From the NCBI GenBank assembly GCA_033782935.1, contig JAWQEG010001547.1:449001-513000 (forward strand): 64,000 nt of DNA. Reading direction: 5' to 3'. Shown one piece after another: positions 1 to 10,564 of the stretch. Position 1 is the stretch's first letter, and every line of letters begins with the position of its first letter. The notes beneath the pieces were generated by a model. That model was not told the origin of the DNA. It did no database searches and worked only from the letters and a program-made list of their open reading frames with translations. Source of the DNA: Petrolisthes cinctipes (Eukaryota > Arthropoda > Malacostraca > Decapoda > Porcellanidae). The position numbers and the translations under genes were made by a program.

Positions 1-9
1 AGTTATATA

Positions 10-15
10 CACGTG
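10..15. other. First CACGTG palindrome of the unit (degenerate across the array)
   Basis: This site is CACGTG in the exemplar. Elsewhere it is often CATGTG, CACATG, CACGTA, CACATA or CAAGTG, for example CATGTG near 1406, CACATG near 1110, CACGTA near 670 and CAAGTG near 10575. CACGTG is the E-box core bound by many bHLH factors (established knowledge). Whether anything binds here is unknown. Confidence 0.6.
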
Positions 16-37
16 AACTGCCTGCCGTGCCTGGCTA

Positions 38-43
38 CACGTG
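38..43. other. Second CACGTG palindrome of the unit (well conserved)
   Basis: This site sits in CTACACGTGACGTG and is nearly always intact in full-length units. Exceptions are few, such as CTACACATGAC near 19442 and 23488, CTACATGTGAC near 42698, and a subfamily reading CTATTTGTGACGAG near 20914, 21354, 24397 and 24727. The overlapping TGACGTG resembles bZIP half-sites. Function is inference only. Confidence 0.6.
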
Positions 44-49
44 ACGTGA

Positions 50-76
50 CACACAGTGAGTGCACTACAGTGTGTG
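50..76. other. Imperfect hairpin / dyad symmetry in each full-length unit
   Basis: The left arm CACACAGTG (50-58) pairs with the right arm CAGTGTGTG (68-76) over nine positions with one G-G mismatch, around a 9-base loop. In units reading GTGCACTAC the loop itself holds the perfect palindrome AGTGCACT (59-66 here); in units reading GTGCAGTAC it does not. The 47-bp units lack this element entirely. Confidence 0.65.
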
Positions 77-1100
77 AGGACCGGTCAGTGGATGGCGGCC
101 TGGAATATTTAGTTATTTACACGTGAACTGCCTGCCGTGCCTGGCTACACGTTACATGCCACACAGTGAGTGCAGTACAGTGTGTGAGGACTGGTCAGTG
201 GATGGCGGCCTGGAATATTTAGTTATTTACACGTGAACTGCCTTCCGTGCCCGGCTACACGTGACGTGCCACAAAGTGAGTGCAGTACAGTGTGTGAGAA
301 CCGGTCAGTGGATGGCGGCCTGGAATATTTAGTTATTTACACGTGAACTGCATGCCGTGCCTGGCTACACGTGACATGCCACACAGTGAGTGCAGTACAG
401 TGTGTGAGGACTGGTCAGTGGATGGCGGCCTGGAATATTTAGTTATTTACACGTGAAGCGCCTGCCGTGCCTGGCTACACGTGACATGCCACACAGTGAG
501 TGCGGTACAGTGTGTGAGGACTGATCAGTGGATGGCAGCCTGGAATATTTAGTTATTTACGTGTGAACTGCCTGCCGTGGCTGGCTACACGTGACATGCC
601 ACACAGTGAGTGCAGTACAGTGTGTGAGGACCGATCAGTGGATGGCGGCCTGGAATATTTAGTTATTTACACGTAAACTGCCTGCCGTGCCTAGCTACAC
701 GTGACGTGACACACAGTGAGTGCACTACAGTGTGTGAGGACCGGTCAGTGGATGGTGGCCAGGAATATTTAGTTATTTACACGTAAACTGCCTGCTGTGC
801 CTGGCTACACGTGACGTGCCACATAGTGAGTGCAGTACAGTGTGTGAGGACCGGTCAGTAGATGGCGGCCTGGAATATATAGTTATTTACATGTGAACTG
901 CCTGCCGTGCCTGGCTACACGTGACGTGCCACACAGTGAGTGCACTACAGTGTGTGAGGACCGGTCACTGAATGGCGGCCCGGAATATTTAGTTATTTAC
1001 ACGTGAACTGCCTGCTGTGCCTGGCTACACGTGACGCGCCACAGAGTGAGTCCAGTACAATGTGTGAGGACCGGTCAGAGGATGGCGGCCTGGAATATTT

Positions 1101-1147
1101 AGTTATTTACACATGAACTGGCTGCTGTGCCTGGGCCTGTAATATTT
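1101..1147 (+). repeat. Exemplar 47-bp short unit (63-bp internal loss)
   Basis: The short unit keeps positions 1-34 and 98-110 of the full unit, joined as GCCTGGGCCTGG, so exactly 63 bp (35-97) are absent. The second CACGTG, the hairpin and the ACCGGT site are lost; the AT-rich box and the first CACGTG remain. The same junction is seen in every short unit I inspected, which points to one origin followed by spread. In the first 4171 bases short units start at 1101, 1616, 1663, 2259, 2856, 3701, 3968 and 4015. The junction has only about 1 bp of sliding homology, although it lies beside the two GCCTGG copies. The opposite history, a 63-bp insertion into an ancestral 47-mer, cannot be excluded. 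Confidence 0.96.
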
Positions 1148-1285
1148 AGTTATTTACACGTGAACTGCCTGCCGTGCCTGGCTACACGTGAATTGCCTGC
1201 CTTGCCTGGCTACACGTGACATGCCACACAGTGAGTGCAGTACAGTGTGTGATGACCGATCAGTGGATGGCGGCCTCGAATATTT
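1148..1285 (+). repeat. Exemplar 138-bp long unit (28-bp internal duplication)
   Basis: The long unit contains a second copy of the segment between the two TACACGTGA repeats, so it has three CACGTG-type sites. The added 28 bp is marked by GTGAATTGCCTGCCTTGCC, which differs from the normal GTGAACTGCCTGCCGTGCC. All long units share this diagnostic, so they descend from one event. I count thirty, starting at 1148, 3013, 5319, 7295, 9491, 9849, 10207, 12400, 14596, 17592, 19676, 20411, 22512, 26105, 28175, 29397, 32346, 34086, 35308, 36420, 39135, 47453, 51736, 53821, 54556, 56547, 56999, 57734, 59725 and 63208. Each measured 138 bp from its start to the next unit start. Confidence 0.95.
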
Positions 1286-4171
1286 AGTTATTTACACGTG
1301 AACTGCCTGCCATGCCTGACTACACGTGACGTGCCACACAGTGAGTGCAGTACAGTGTGTGAGGACCGGTCAGTGAATGGCGGCCTGGAATATTTAGTTT
1401 TTTACATGTGAACTGCCTGCCGAGCCTGGCTACACGTGACATGACATACAGTGAGTGCAGTACAGTGTATGAGGAACGGTCAGTGAATAGCGCCCTGGAA
1501 TATTTAGTTATTTACACGTGAACTGCCTGCCGTGCCTGGCTACACGTGACGTGCCACACAGTGAGTGCACTACAGTGTGTGAGGACCGGTCAGTGGATGG
1601 CGGCCTCGAATATTTAGTTATTTACACGTGAACTGGCTGCCGTGCCTGGGCTTTAAATATTTAGTTATTTACACGTGAACTTCCTGCCGTGCCTGGGCCT
1701 GGAATATTTAGTTATTTACACGTGAACTGCCTGCTGTGCCTGGCTACACGTGACGTGCCACACAGTGAGATCAGTACAGTGTGTGAGGACCGATCGGTGG
1801 ATAGCGGCCTGGAATATTTAGTTATTTACACGTGAACTGCCTGCCGTGACTGGCTACACATGACGTGACACACAGTGAGTGCACTACAGTGTGTAAGGAC
1901 CGGTCAGTGATGGCGGCCCGGAATATTTAGTTATTTACACGTAAACTGCCTGCTGTGCCTGGCTACACGTGACGTGCCACATAGTGAGTGCAGTACAGTG
2001 TGTGAGGACCGGTCAGTAGATGGCGGCCTGGAATATATAGTTATTTACATGTGAACTGCCTGCCGTGCCTGGCTACACGTGACGTGCCACACAGTGAGTG
2101 CACTACAGTGTGTGAGGACCGGTCACTGAATGGCGGCCCGGAATATTTAGTTATTTACACGTGAACTGCCTGCTGTGCCTGGCTACACGTGACGCGCCAC
2201 AGAGTGAGTCCAGTACAGTGTGTAAGGACCGGTCAGTGGATGGCAGCCTGGAATATTTAGTTATTTACACATGAACTGGCTGCTGTGCCTGGGCCTGGAA
2301 TATTTAGTTATTTACACGTGAACTGCCTGCCGTGCCTGGCTACACGTGACGTGACACACAGTGAGTGCAGTACAGTGTGTGAGGACCAGTCAGTGAATGG
2401 CGGGCTGTAATATTTAGTTATTTACATGTGAACTGCCTGCCGAGCCTGGCTACACGTGACGTGCCACACAGTGAGTGCAGTACAGTGTGTGAGGACCGGT
2501 CAGTGAATGGCGGCCTGTAATATTTAGTTATTTACACGTGAACTGGCTGCCGAGCCTGGCTACACGTGACGTGCCACACAGTGAGTGCAGTACAGTGTGT
2601 GAGGACCGGTCAGTGAATGGCGGCCTGGAATATTTAGTTATTTACACGTGAACTAGCTGCCGAGCCTGGCTACACGTGACGTGACACACAGTGAGTGCAG
2701 TACAGTGTGTGAGGAACGGTCAGTGGATGGCGCCTTGGAATATTTAGTTATTTACATGTGAACTGCCTGCCGTGCCTGGCTAAACGTGACGTGCCACACA
2801 GTGAGTGCAGTACAGTGTGTGAGGACCGGTCTGTGGATGGCGGTCTGGAATATTTAGTTATTTACACGTGAACTGGCTGCCGTGCCTGGGCCTGGAATAT
2901 TTAGTTATTTACACGTGAACTGCATGCCGTGCCTGGCTACACGTGACGTGCCACAAAGTGAGTGCAGTACAGTGTGTGAGGACCGGTCAGTGGATGGCGG
3001 CCTGGAATATTTAGTTATTTACACGTGAACTGCCTGCCGTGCCTGGCTACACGTGAATTGCCTGCCTTGCCTGGCTACACGTGACATGCCACACAGTGAG
3101 TGCACTACAGTGTGTGAGGACCGGTCAGTGGATGGCGGCCTGGAATATTTAGTTATTTACACGTGAACTGCCTGCCATTCCAGGCTACACGTGACGTGAC
3201 ACACAGTGAGTGCACTACAGTGTGTGAGGACTGGTCAGTGGATGGCGGCCCAGAATATTTAGTTATTTACACATAAACTGCCTGCCGTGCCTGGATACAC
3301 GTGACGAGCCACATAGTGAGTGCAGTACAGTGTGTCATGACCGATCAGTGGATGGCGGCCTGGAATATTTAGTTATTTACACGTGAACTGCCTGCCGTGC
3401 CTGACTACACGTGACGTGCCACACAGTGAGTGCAGTACAGTGTGTGAGGACCGGTCAGTGAATGGCGGCCTGGAATATTTAGTTTTTTACATGTGAACTG
3501 CCTGCCGAGCCTGGCTACACGTGACATGATATACAGTGAGTGCAGTACAGTGTATGAGGAACGGTCAGTGGATGGCGCCCTGGAATATTTAGTTATTTAC
3601 ACTTGAACTGCCTGCCGTGCCCGGCTACACGTGACGTGCCACACAGTGAGTGCACTACAGTGTGTGAGGACCGGTCAGTGGATGGCGGCCTGGAATATTT
3701 AGTTATTTACACGTGAACTGGCTGCCGTGCCTGGGCCTGGAATATTTAGTTATTTACACGTGAACTACCTGCTGTGCCTGGCTACACGTGACGTGCCACA
3801 CAGTGAGTGAACTACAGTGTGTGAGGACCGGTCAGTGGATGGCGGCCTCGAATATTTAGTTATTTACACGTGAACTGCCTGCTGTGCCTGGCTACACATG
3901 ACGTGCCACACAGTGAGTGCAGTAAAGTGTGTGAGGACCGGTCAGTGAATGGTGGCCTGGAATATTTAGTTATTTACACGTGAACTGGCTGCCGTGCCTG
4001 GGCCTGGAATATTTAGTTATTTACACGTGAACTGCCTGCCGTGCCTGGGCCTGGAATATTTAGTTATTTACACGTGAACTGCCTACTGTGCCTGGCTACA
4101 CGTGACGTGCCACACAGTGAGAGCAGTACAGTGTGTGAAGACCGATCGGTGGATGGCGGCCTGGAATATTT

Positions 4172-7100
4172 AGTTATATACACGTGAACTGCCTGCCGTG
4201 CCTGGCTACACGTGACGTGACACACAGTGAGTGCACTACAGTGTGTGAGGACCGGTCAGTGGATGGCGGCCTGGAATATTTAGTTATTTACACGTGAACT
4301 GCCTGCCGTGCCTGGCTACACGTTACATGCCACACAGTGAGTGCAGTACAGTGTGTGAGGACTGGTCAGTGGATGGCGGCCTGGAATATTTAGTTATTTA
4401 CACGTGAACTGCCTGCCGTGCCCGGCTACACGTGACGTGCCACAAAGTGAGTGCAGTACAGTGTGTGAGAACCGGTCAGTGGATGGCGGCCTGGAATATT
4501 TAGTTATTTACACGTGAACTGCATGCCGTGCCTGGCTACACGTGACATGCCACACAGTGAGTGCAGTACAGTGTGTGAGGACTGGTCAGTGGATGGCGGC
4601 CTGGAATATTTAGTTATTTACACGTGAAGCGCCTGCCGTGCCTGGCTACACGTGACATGCCACACAGTGAGTGCGGTACAGTGTGTGAGGACTGATCAGT
4701 GGATGGCAGCCTGGAATATTTAGTTATTTACGTGTGAACTGCCTGCCGTGGCTGGCTACACGTGACATGCCACACAGTGAGTGCAGTACAGTGTGTGAGG
4801 ACCGATCAGTGGATGGCGGCCTGGAATATTTAGTTATTTACACGTAAACTGCCTGCCGTGCCTAGCTACACGTGACGTGACACACAGTGAGTGCACTACA
4901 GTGTGTGAGGACCGGTCAGTGGATGGTGGCCAGGAATATTTAGTTATTTACACGTAAACTGCCTGCTGTGCCTGGCTACACGTGACGTGCCACATAGTGA
5001 GTGCAGTACAGTGTGTGAGGACCGGTCAGTAGATGGCGGCCTGGAATATATAGTTATTTACATGTGAACTGCCTGCCGTGCCTGGCTACACGTGACGTGC
5101 CACACAGTGAGTGCACTACAGTGTGTGAGGACCGGTCACTGAATGGCGGCCCAGAATATTTAGTTATTTACACGTGAACTGCCTGCTGTGCCTGGCTACA
5201 CGTGACACGCCACAGAGTGAGTCCAGTACAATGTGTGAGGACCGGTCAGAGGATGGCGGCCTGGAATATTTAGTTATTTACACATGAACTGGCTGCTGTG
5301 CCTGGGCCTGTAATATTTAGTTATTTACACGTGAACTGCCTGCCGTGCCTGGCTACACGTGAATTGCCTGCCTTGCCTGGCTACACGTGACATGCCACAC
5401 AGTGAGTGCAGTACAGTGTGTGATGACCGATCAGTGGATGGCGGCCTCGAATATTTAGTTATTTACACGTGAACTGCCTGCCATGCCTGACTACACGTGA
5501 CGTGCCACACAGTGAGTGCAGTACAGTGTGTGAGGACCGGTCAGTGAATGGCGGCCTGGAATATTTAGTTTTTTACATGTGAACTGCCTGCCGAGCCTGG
5601 CTACACGTGACATGACATACAGTGAGTGCAGTACAGTGTATGAGGAACGGTCAGTGAATGGCGCCCTGGAATATTTAGTTATTTACACGTGAACTGCCTG
5701 CCGTGCCTGGCTACACGTGACGTGCCACACAGTGAGTGCACTACAGTGTGTGAGGACCGGTCAGTGGATGGCGGCCTCGAATATTTAGTTATTTACACGT
5801 GAACTGGCTGCCGTGCCTGGGCTTTAAATATTTAGTTATTTACACGTGAACTTCCTGCCGTGCCTGGGCCTGGAATATTTAGTTATTTACACGTGAACTG
5901 CCTGCTGTGCCTGGCTACACGTGACGTGCCACACAGTGAGATCAGTACAGTGTGTGAGGACCGATCGGTGGATAGCGGCCTGGAATATTTAGTTATTTAC
6001 ACGTGAACTGCCTGCCGTGACTGGCTACACGTGACGTGACACACAGTGAGTGCACTACAGTGTGTAAGGACCGGTCAGTGGATGGCGGCCCGGAATATTT
6101 AGTTATTTACACGTAAACTGCCTGCTGTGCCTGGCTACACGTGACGTGCCACATAGTGAGTGCAGTACAGTGTGTGAGGACCGGTCAGTAGATGGCGGCC
6201 TGGAATATATAGTTATTTACATGTGAACTGCCTGCCGTGCCTGGCTACACGTGACGTGCCACACAGTGAGTGCACTACAGTGTGTGAGGACCGGTCACTG
6301 AATGGCGGCCCGGAATATTTAGTTATTTACACGTGAACTGCCTGCTGTGCCTGGCTACACGTGACGTGCCACAGAGTGAGTCCAGTACAGTGTGTAAGGA
6401 CCGGTCAGTGGATGGCAGCCTGGAATATTTAGTTATTTACACATGAACTGGCTGCTGTGCCTGGGCCTGGAATATTTAGTTATTTACACGTGAACTGCCT
6501 GCCGTGCCTGGCTACACGTGACGTGACACACAGTGAGTGCAGTACAGTGTGTGAGGACCAGTCAGTGAATGGCGGGCTGTAATATTTAGTTATTTACATG
6601 TGAACTGCCTGCCGAGCCTGGCTACACGTGACGTGCCACACAGTGAGTGCAGTACAGTGTGTGAGGACCGGTCAGTGAATGGCGGCCTGTAATATTTAGT
6701 TATTTACACGTGAACTGGCTGCCGAGCCTGGCTACACGTGACGTGACACACAGTGAGTGCAGTACAGTGTGTGAGGACCGGTCAGTGAATGGCGGCCAGG
6801 AATATTTAGTTTTTTACATGTGAACTGCCTGCCGAGCCTGGCTACACGTGACATGATATACAGTGAGTGTAGTACAGTGTATGAGGAACGGTCAGTGAAT
6901 GGCGCCCTGGAATATTTAGTTATTTACACGTGAACTGTCTGCCGTGCCTGGCTACACGTGACGTGACACACAGTGAGTGCAGTACAGTGTGTGAGGACCA
7001 GTCAGTGAATGGCAGACTGGAATATTTAGTTATTTACATGTGAACTGCCTGCCGAGCCTGGCTACACGTGACGTGCCACACAGTGAGTGCAGTACAGTGT

Positions 7101-7220
7101 GTGAGGACCGGTCAGTGAATGGCGGCCTGGAATATTTAGTTATTTACACGTGAACTAGCTGCCGAGCCTGGCTACACGTGACGTGACACACAGTGAGTGC
7201 AGTACAGTGTGTGAGGACCG
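4172..7220 (+). repeat. Higher-order block A, copy 2, first part
   Basis: It matches copy 1 at an offset of 4171 (4172 after the 1-base deletion in copy 1) up to about 6740. It then carries 330 bp that copy 1 lacks, marked by GGCGGCCAGGAATATTTAG near 6791 and ATGATATACAGTGAGTGTAG near 6852. It includes the 138-bp unit at 5319. The right end reads directly into a second pass of its own second half, described in the next two entries. Confidence 0.9.
5245..7220 (+). repeat. 1976-bp nested tandem duplication, copy 1
   Basis: The rare GTCAGAGGATGG marker at 5245 recurs at 7221, and the 138-bp unit at 5319 recurs at 7295; both give 1976 bp. The TTTAAATATTT short unit and the GTGAGATCAG variant lie inside both copies in the same order. 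Confidence 0.9.
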
Positions 7221-9196
7221 GTCAGAGGATGGCGGCCTGGAATATTTAGTTATTTACACATGAACTGGCTGCTGTGCCTGGGCCTGTAATATTTAGTTAT
7301 TTACACGTGAACTGCCTGCCGTGCCTGGCTACACGTGAATTGCCTGCCTTGCCTGGCTACACGTGACATGCCACACAGTGAGTGCAGTACAGTGTGTGAT
7401 GACCGATCAGTGGATGGCGGCCTCGAATATTTAGTTATTTACACGTGAACTGCCTGCCATGCCTGACTACACGTGACGTGCCACACAGTGAGTGCAGTAC
7501 AGTGTGTGAGGACCGGTCAGTGAATGGCGGCCTGGAATATTTAGTTTTTTACATGTGAACTGCCTGCCGAGCCTGGCTACACGTGACATGACATACAGTG
7601 AGTGCAGTACAGTGTATGAGGAACGGTCAGTGAATGGCGCCCTGGAATATTTAGTTATTTACACGTGAACTGCCTGCCGTGCCTGGCTACACGTGACGTG
7701 CCACACAGTGAGTGCACTACAGTGTGTGAGGACCGGTCAGTGGATGGCGGCCTCGAATATTTAGTTATTTACACGTGAACTGGCTGCCGTGCCTGGGCTT
7801 TAAATATTTAGTTATTTACACGTGAACTTCCTGCCGTGCCTGGGCCTGGAATATTTAGTTATTTACACGTGAACTGCCTGCTGTGCCTGGCTACACGTGA
7901 CGTGCCACACAGTGAGATCAGTACAGTGTGTGAGGACCGATCGGTGGATAGCGGCCTGGAATATTTAGTTATTTACACGTGAACTGCCTGCCGTGACTGG
8001 CTACACGTGACGTGACACACAGTGAGTGCACTACAGTGTGTAAGGACCGGTCAGTGGATGGCGGCCCGGAATATTTAGTTATTTACACGTAAACTGCCTG
8101 CTGTGCCTGGCTACACGTGACGTGCCACATAGTGAGTGCAGTACAGTGTGATAGGACCGGTCAGTAGATGGCGGCCTGGAATATATAGTTATTTACATGT
8201 GAACTGCCTGCCGTGCCTGGCTACACGTGACGTGCCACACAGTGAGTGCACTACAGTGTGTGAGGACCGGTCACTGAATGGCGGCCCGGAATATTTAGTT
8301 ATTTACACGTGAACTGCCTGCTGTGCCTGGCTACACGTGACGCGCCACAGAGTGAGTCCAGTACAGTGTGTAAGGACCGGTCAGTGGATGGCAGCCTGGA
8401 ATATTTAGTTATTTACACATGAACTGGCTGCTGTGCCTGGGCCTGGAATATTTAGTTATTTACACGTGAACTGCCTGCCGTGCCTGGCTACACGTGACGT
8501 GACACACAGTGAGTGCAGTACAGTGTGTGAGGACCAGTCAGTGAATGGCGGGCTGTAATATTTAGTTATTTACATGTGAACTGCCTGCCGAGCCTGGCTA
8601 CACGTGACGTGCCACACAGTGAGTGCAGTACAGTGTGTGAGGACCGGTCAGTGAATGGCGGCCTGTAATATTTAGTTATTTACACGTGAACTGTCTGCCG
8701 AGCCTGGCTACACGTGACGTGACACACAGTGAGTGCAGTACAGTGTGTGAGGACCGGTCAGTGAATGGCGGCCAGGAATATTTAGTTTTTTACATGTGAA
8801 CTGCCTGCCGAGCCTGGCTACACGTGACATGATATACAGTGAGTGTAGTACAGTGTATGAGGAACGGTCAGTGAATGGCGCCCTGGAATATTTAGTTATT
8901 TACACGTGAACTGTCTGCCGTGCCTGGCTACACGTGACGTGACACACAGTGAGTGCAGTACAGTGTGTGAGGACCAGTCAGTGAATGGCGGCCTGGAATA
9001 TTTAGTTATTTACATGTGAACTGCCTGCCGAGCCTGGCTACACGTGACGTGCCACACAGTGAGTGCAGTACAGTGTGTGAGGACCGGTCAGTGAATGGCG
9101 GCCTGGAATATTTAGTTATTTACACGTGAACTAGCTGCCGAGCCTGGCTACACGTGACGTGACACACAGTGAGTGCAGTACAGTGTGTGAGGAACG
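7221..9196 (+). repeat. 1976-bp nested tandem duplication, copy 2
   Basis: It repeats 5245-7220 nearly base for base. One private change is GTGATAGGACC near 8149 in place of GTGTGAGGACC. After about 9190 the sequence returns to the block A path seen at 2716 (GGAACGGTCAGTGGATGGCG), so the duplication is inserted within an otherwise continuous block. Confidence 0.88.
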
Positions 9197-9490
9197 GTCA
9201 GTGGATGGCGCCTTGGAATATTTAGTTATTTACATGTGAACTGCCTGCCGTGACTGGCTAAACGTGACGTGCCACACAGTGAGTGCAGTACAGTGTGTGA
9301 GGACCGGTCTGTGGATGGCGGTCTGGAATATTTAGTTATTTACACGTGAACTGGCTGCCGTGCCTGGGCCTGGAATATTTAGTTATTTACACGTGAACTG
9401 CATGCCGTGCCTGGCTACACGTGACGTGCCACAAAGTGAGTGCAGTACAGTGTGTGAGGACCGGTCAGTGGATGGCGGCCTGGAATATTT
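9197..9490 (+). repeat. Block A, copy 2, resumed
   Basis: It follows the order of copy 1 from about 2746 to 3012: the GGCTAAACGTGACGTG unit, the 47-bp unit and the unit with GAACTGCATGCCGTGCC. One difference is CCGTGACTGG near 9250 for CCGTGCCTGG. Confidence 0.85.
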
Positions 9491-10564
9491 AGTTATTTAC
9501 ACGTGAACTGCCTGCCGTGCCTGGCTACACGTGAATTGCCTGCCTTGCCTGGCTACACGTGACATGCCACACAGTGAGTGCACTACAGTGTGTGAGGACC
9601 GGTCAGTGGATGGCGGCCTGGAATATTTAGTTATTTACACGTGAACTGCCTGCCATTCCAGGCTACACGTGACGTGACACACAGTGAGTGCACTACAGTG
9701 TGTGAGGACTGGTCAGTGGATGGCGGCCCAGAATATTTAGTTATTTACACATAAACTGCCTGCCGTGCCTGGATACACGTGACGAGCCACATAGTGAGTG
9801 CAGTACAGTGTGTGATGACCGATCAGTGGATGGCGGCCTGGAATATTTAGTTATTTACACGTGAACTGCCTGCCGTGCCTGGCTACACGTGAATTGCCTG
9901 CCTTGCCTGGCTACACGTGACATGCCACACAGTGAGTGCACTACAGTGTGTGAGGACCGGTCAGTGGATGGCGGCCTGGAATATTTAGTTATTTACACGT
10001 GAACTGCCTGCCATTCCAGGCTACACGTGACGTGACACACAGTGAGTGCACTACAGTGTGTGAGGACTGGTCAGTGGATGGCGGCCCAGAATATTTAGTT
10101 ATTTACACATAAACTGCCTGCCGTGCCTGGATACACGTGACGAGCCACATAGTGAGTGCAGTACAGTGTGTGATGACCGATCAGTGGATGGCGGCCTGGA
10201 ATATTTAGTTATTTACACGTGAACTGCCTGCCGTGCCTGGCTACACGTGAATTGCCTGCCTTGCCTGGCTACACGTGACATGCCACACAGTGAGTGCACT
10301 ACAGTGTGTGAGGACCGGTCAGTGGATGGCGGCCTGGAATATTTAGTTATTTACACGTGAACTGCCTGCCATTCCAGGCTACACGTGACGTGACACACAG
10401 TGAGTGCAATACAGTGTGTGAGGACCGGTCAGTGGATGGAGGCCCGGAATATTTAGTTATTTACACGTAAACTGCCTGCTGTGCCTGGCTACACGTGACG
10501 TGCCACATAGTGAGTGCAGTACAGTGTGTGAGGACAGGTCAGTAGATGGCGGCCTGGAATATAT
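9491..10564 (+). repeat. 358-bp trimer (138+110+110) in triplicate
   Basis: Units start at 9491, 9849 and 10207, each 358 bp long: one 138-bp unit, one with CTGCCATTCCAGGCTAC, and one with ACATAAACTGCC and GACGAGCC. Block A copy 1 holds this trimer once (3013-3370). The third repeat switches within its second unit, around 10415-10430, to a different subfamily marked GTGCAATACAG and GATGGAGGCCCGG, also found near 18502. The third repeat is therefore a hybrid made at an exchange point. Confidence 0.92.

Larger units (their letters stand above)
1..110 (+). repeat. Exemplar full-length 110-bp unit
   Basis: This is a typical complete unit. Positions 1-9 plus the preceding unit's last nine bases form the AT-rich box (GGAATATTT / AGTTATTTA). 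Positions 10-15 are the first CACGTG, 29-34 are GCCTGG, 38-43 are the second CACGTG, 50-76 form a hairpin, 79-84 are ACCGGT-like (GACCGGTC around 79-86), and 98-103 are a second GCCTGG. Two internal direct repeats matter for the length variants: TACACGTGA at 8-16 and 36-44 (28 bp apart; this copy reads TACACGTGA at both), and GCCTGG at 29-34 and 98-103. A weaker internal repeat has a 14-bp step, ACAGTGAGTG (53-62) against ACAGTGTGTG (67-76), which hints that the unit grew from shorter pieces. This copy has the minor variant TATAC instead of TTTAC at positions 6-10. Confidence 0.97.
1..4171 (+). repeat. Higher-order block A, copy 1
   Basis: This 4171-bp block of 42 units begins with the rare TATAC variant at 6-10, which recurs at 4177. 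Barcodes such as GTTACATGCC (151, again at 4322), GTGAAGCGCC (454) and the TTTAAATATTT short unit at 1616 recur 4171 bp later, proving the period. One base is missing near 1909 (CAGTGATGG for CAGTGGATGG), giving a 109-bp unit. Relative to copies 2 and 3, this copy lacks three units (330 bp) near 2568-2640. Composition: 31 units of 110 bp, 8 of 47, 2 of 138, 1 of 109. Confidence 0.93.

Noticed and set aside
12..50. CACGTG and TGACGTG as true promoter elements
   Set aside because: The motifs are short and recur because the unit recurs; there is no transcription start, gene or other promoter feature in the window, so I list them only as sequence elements.
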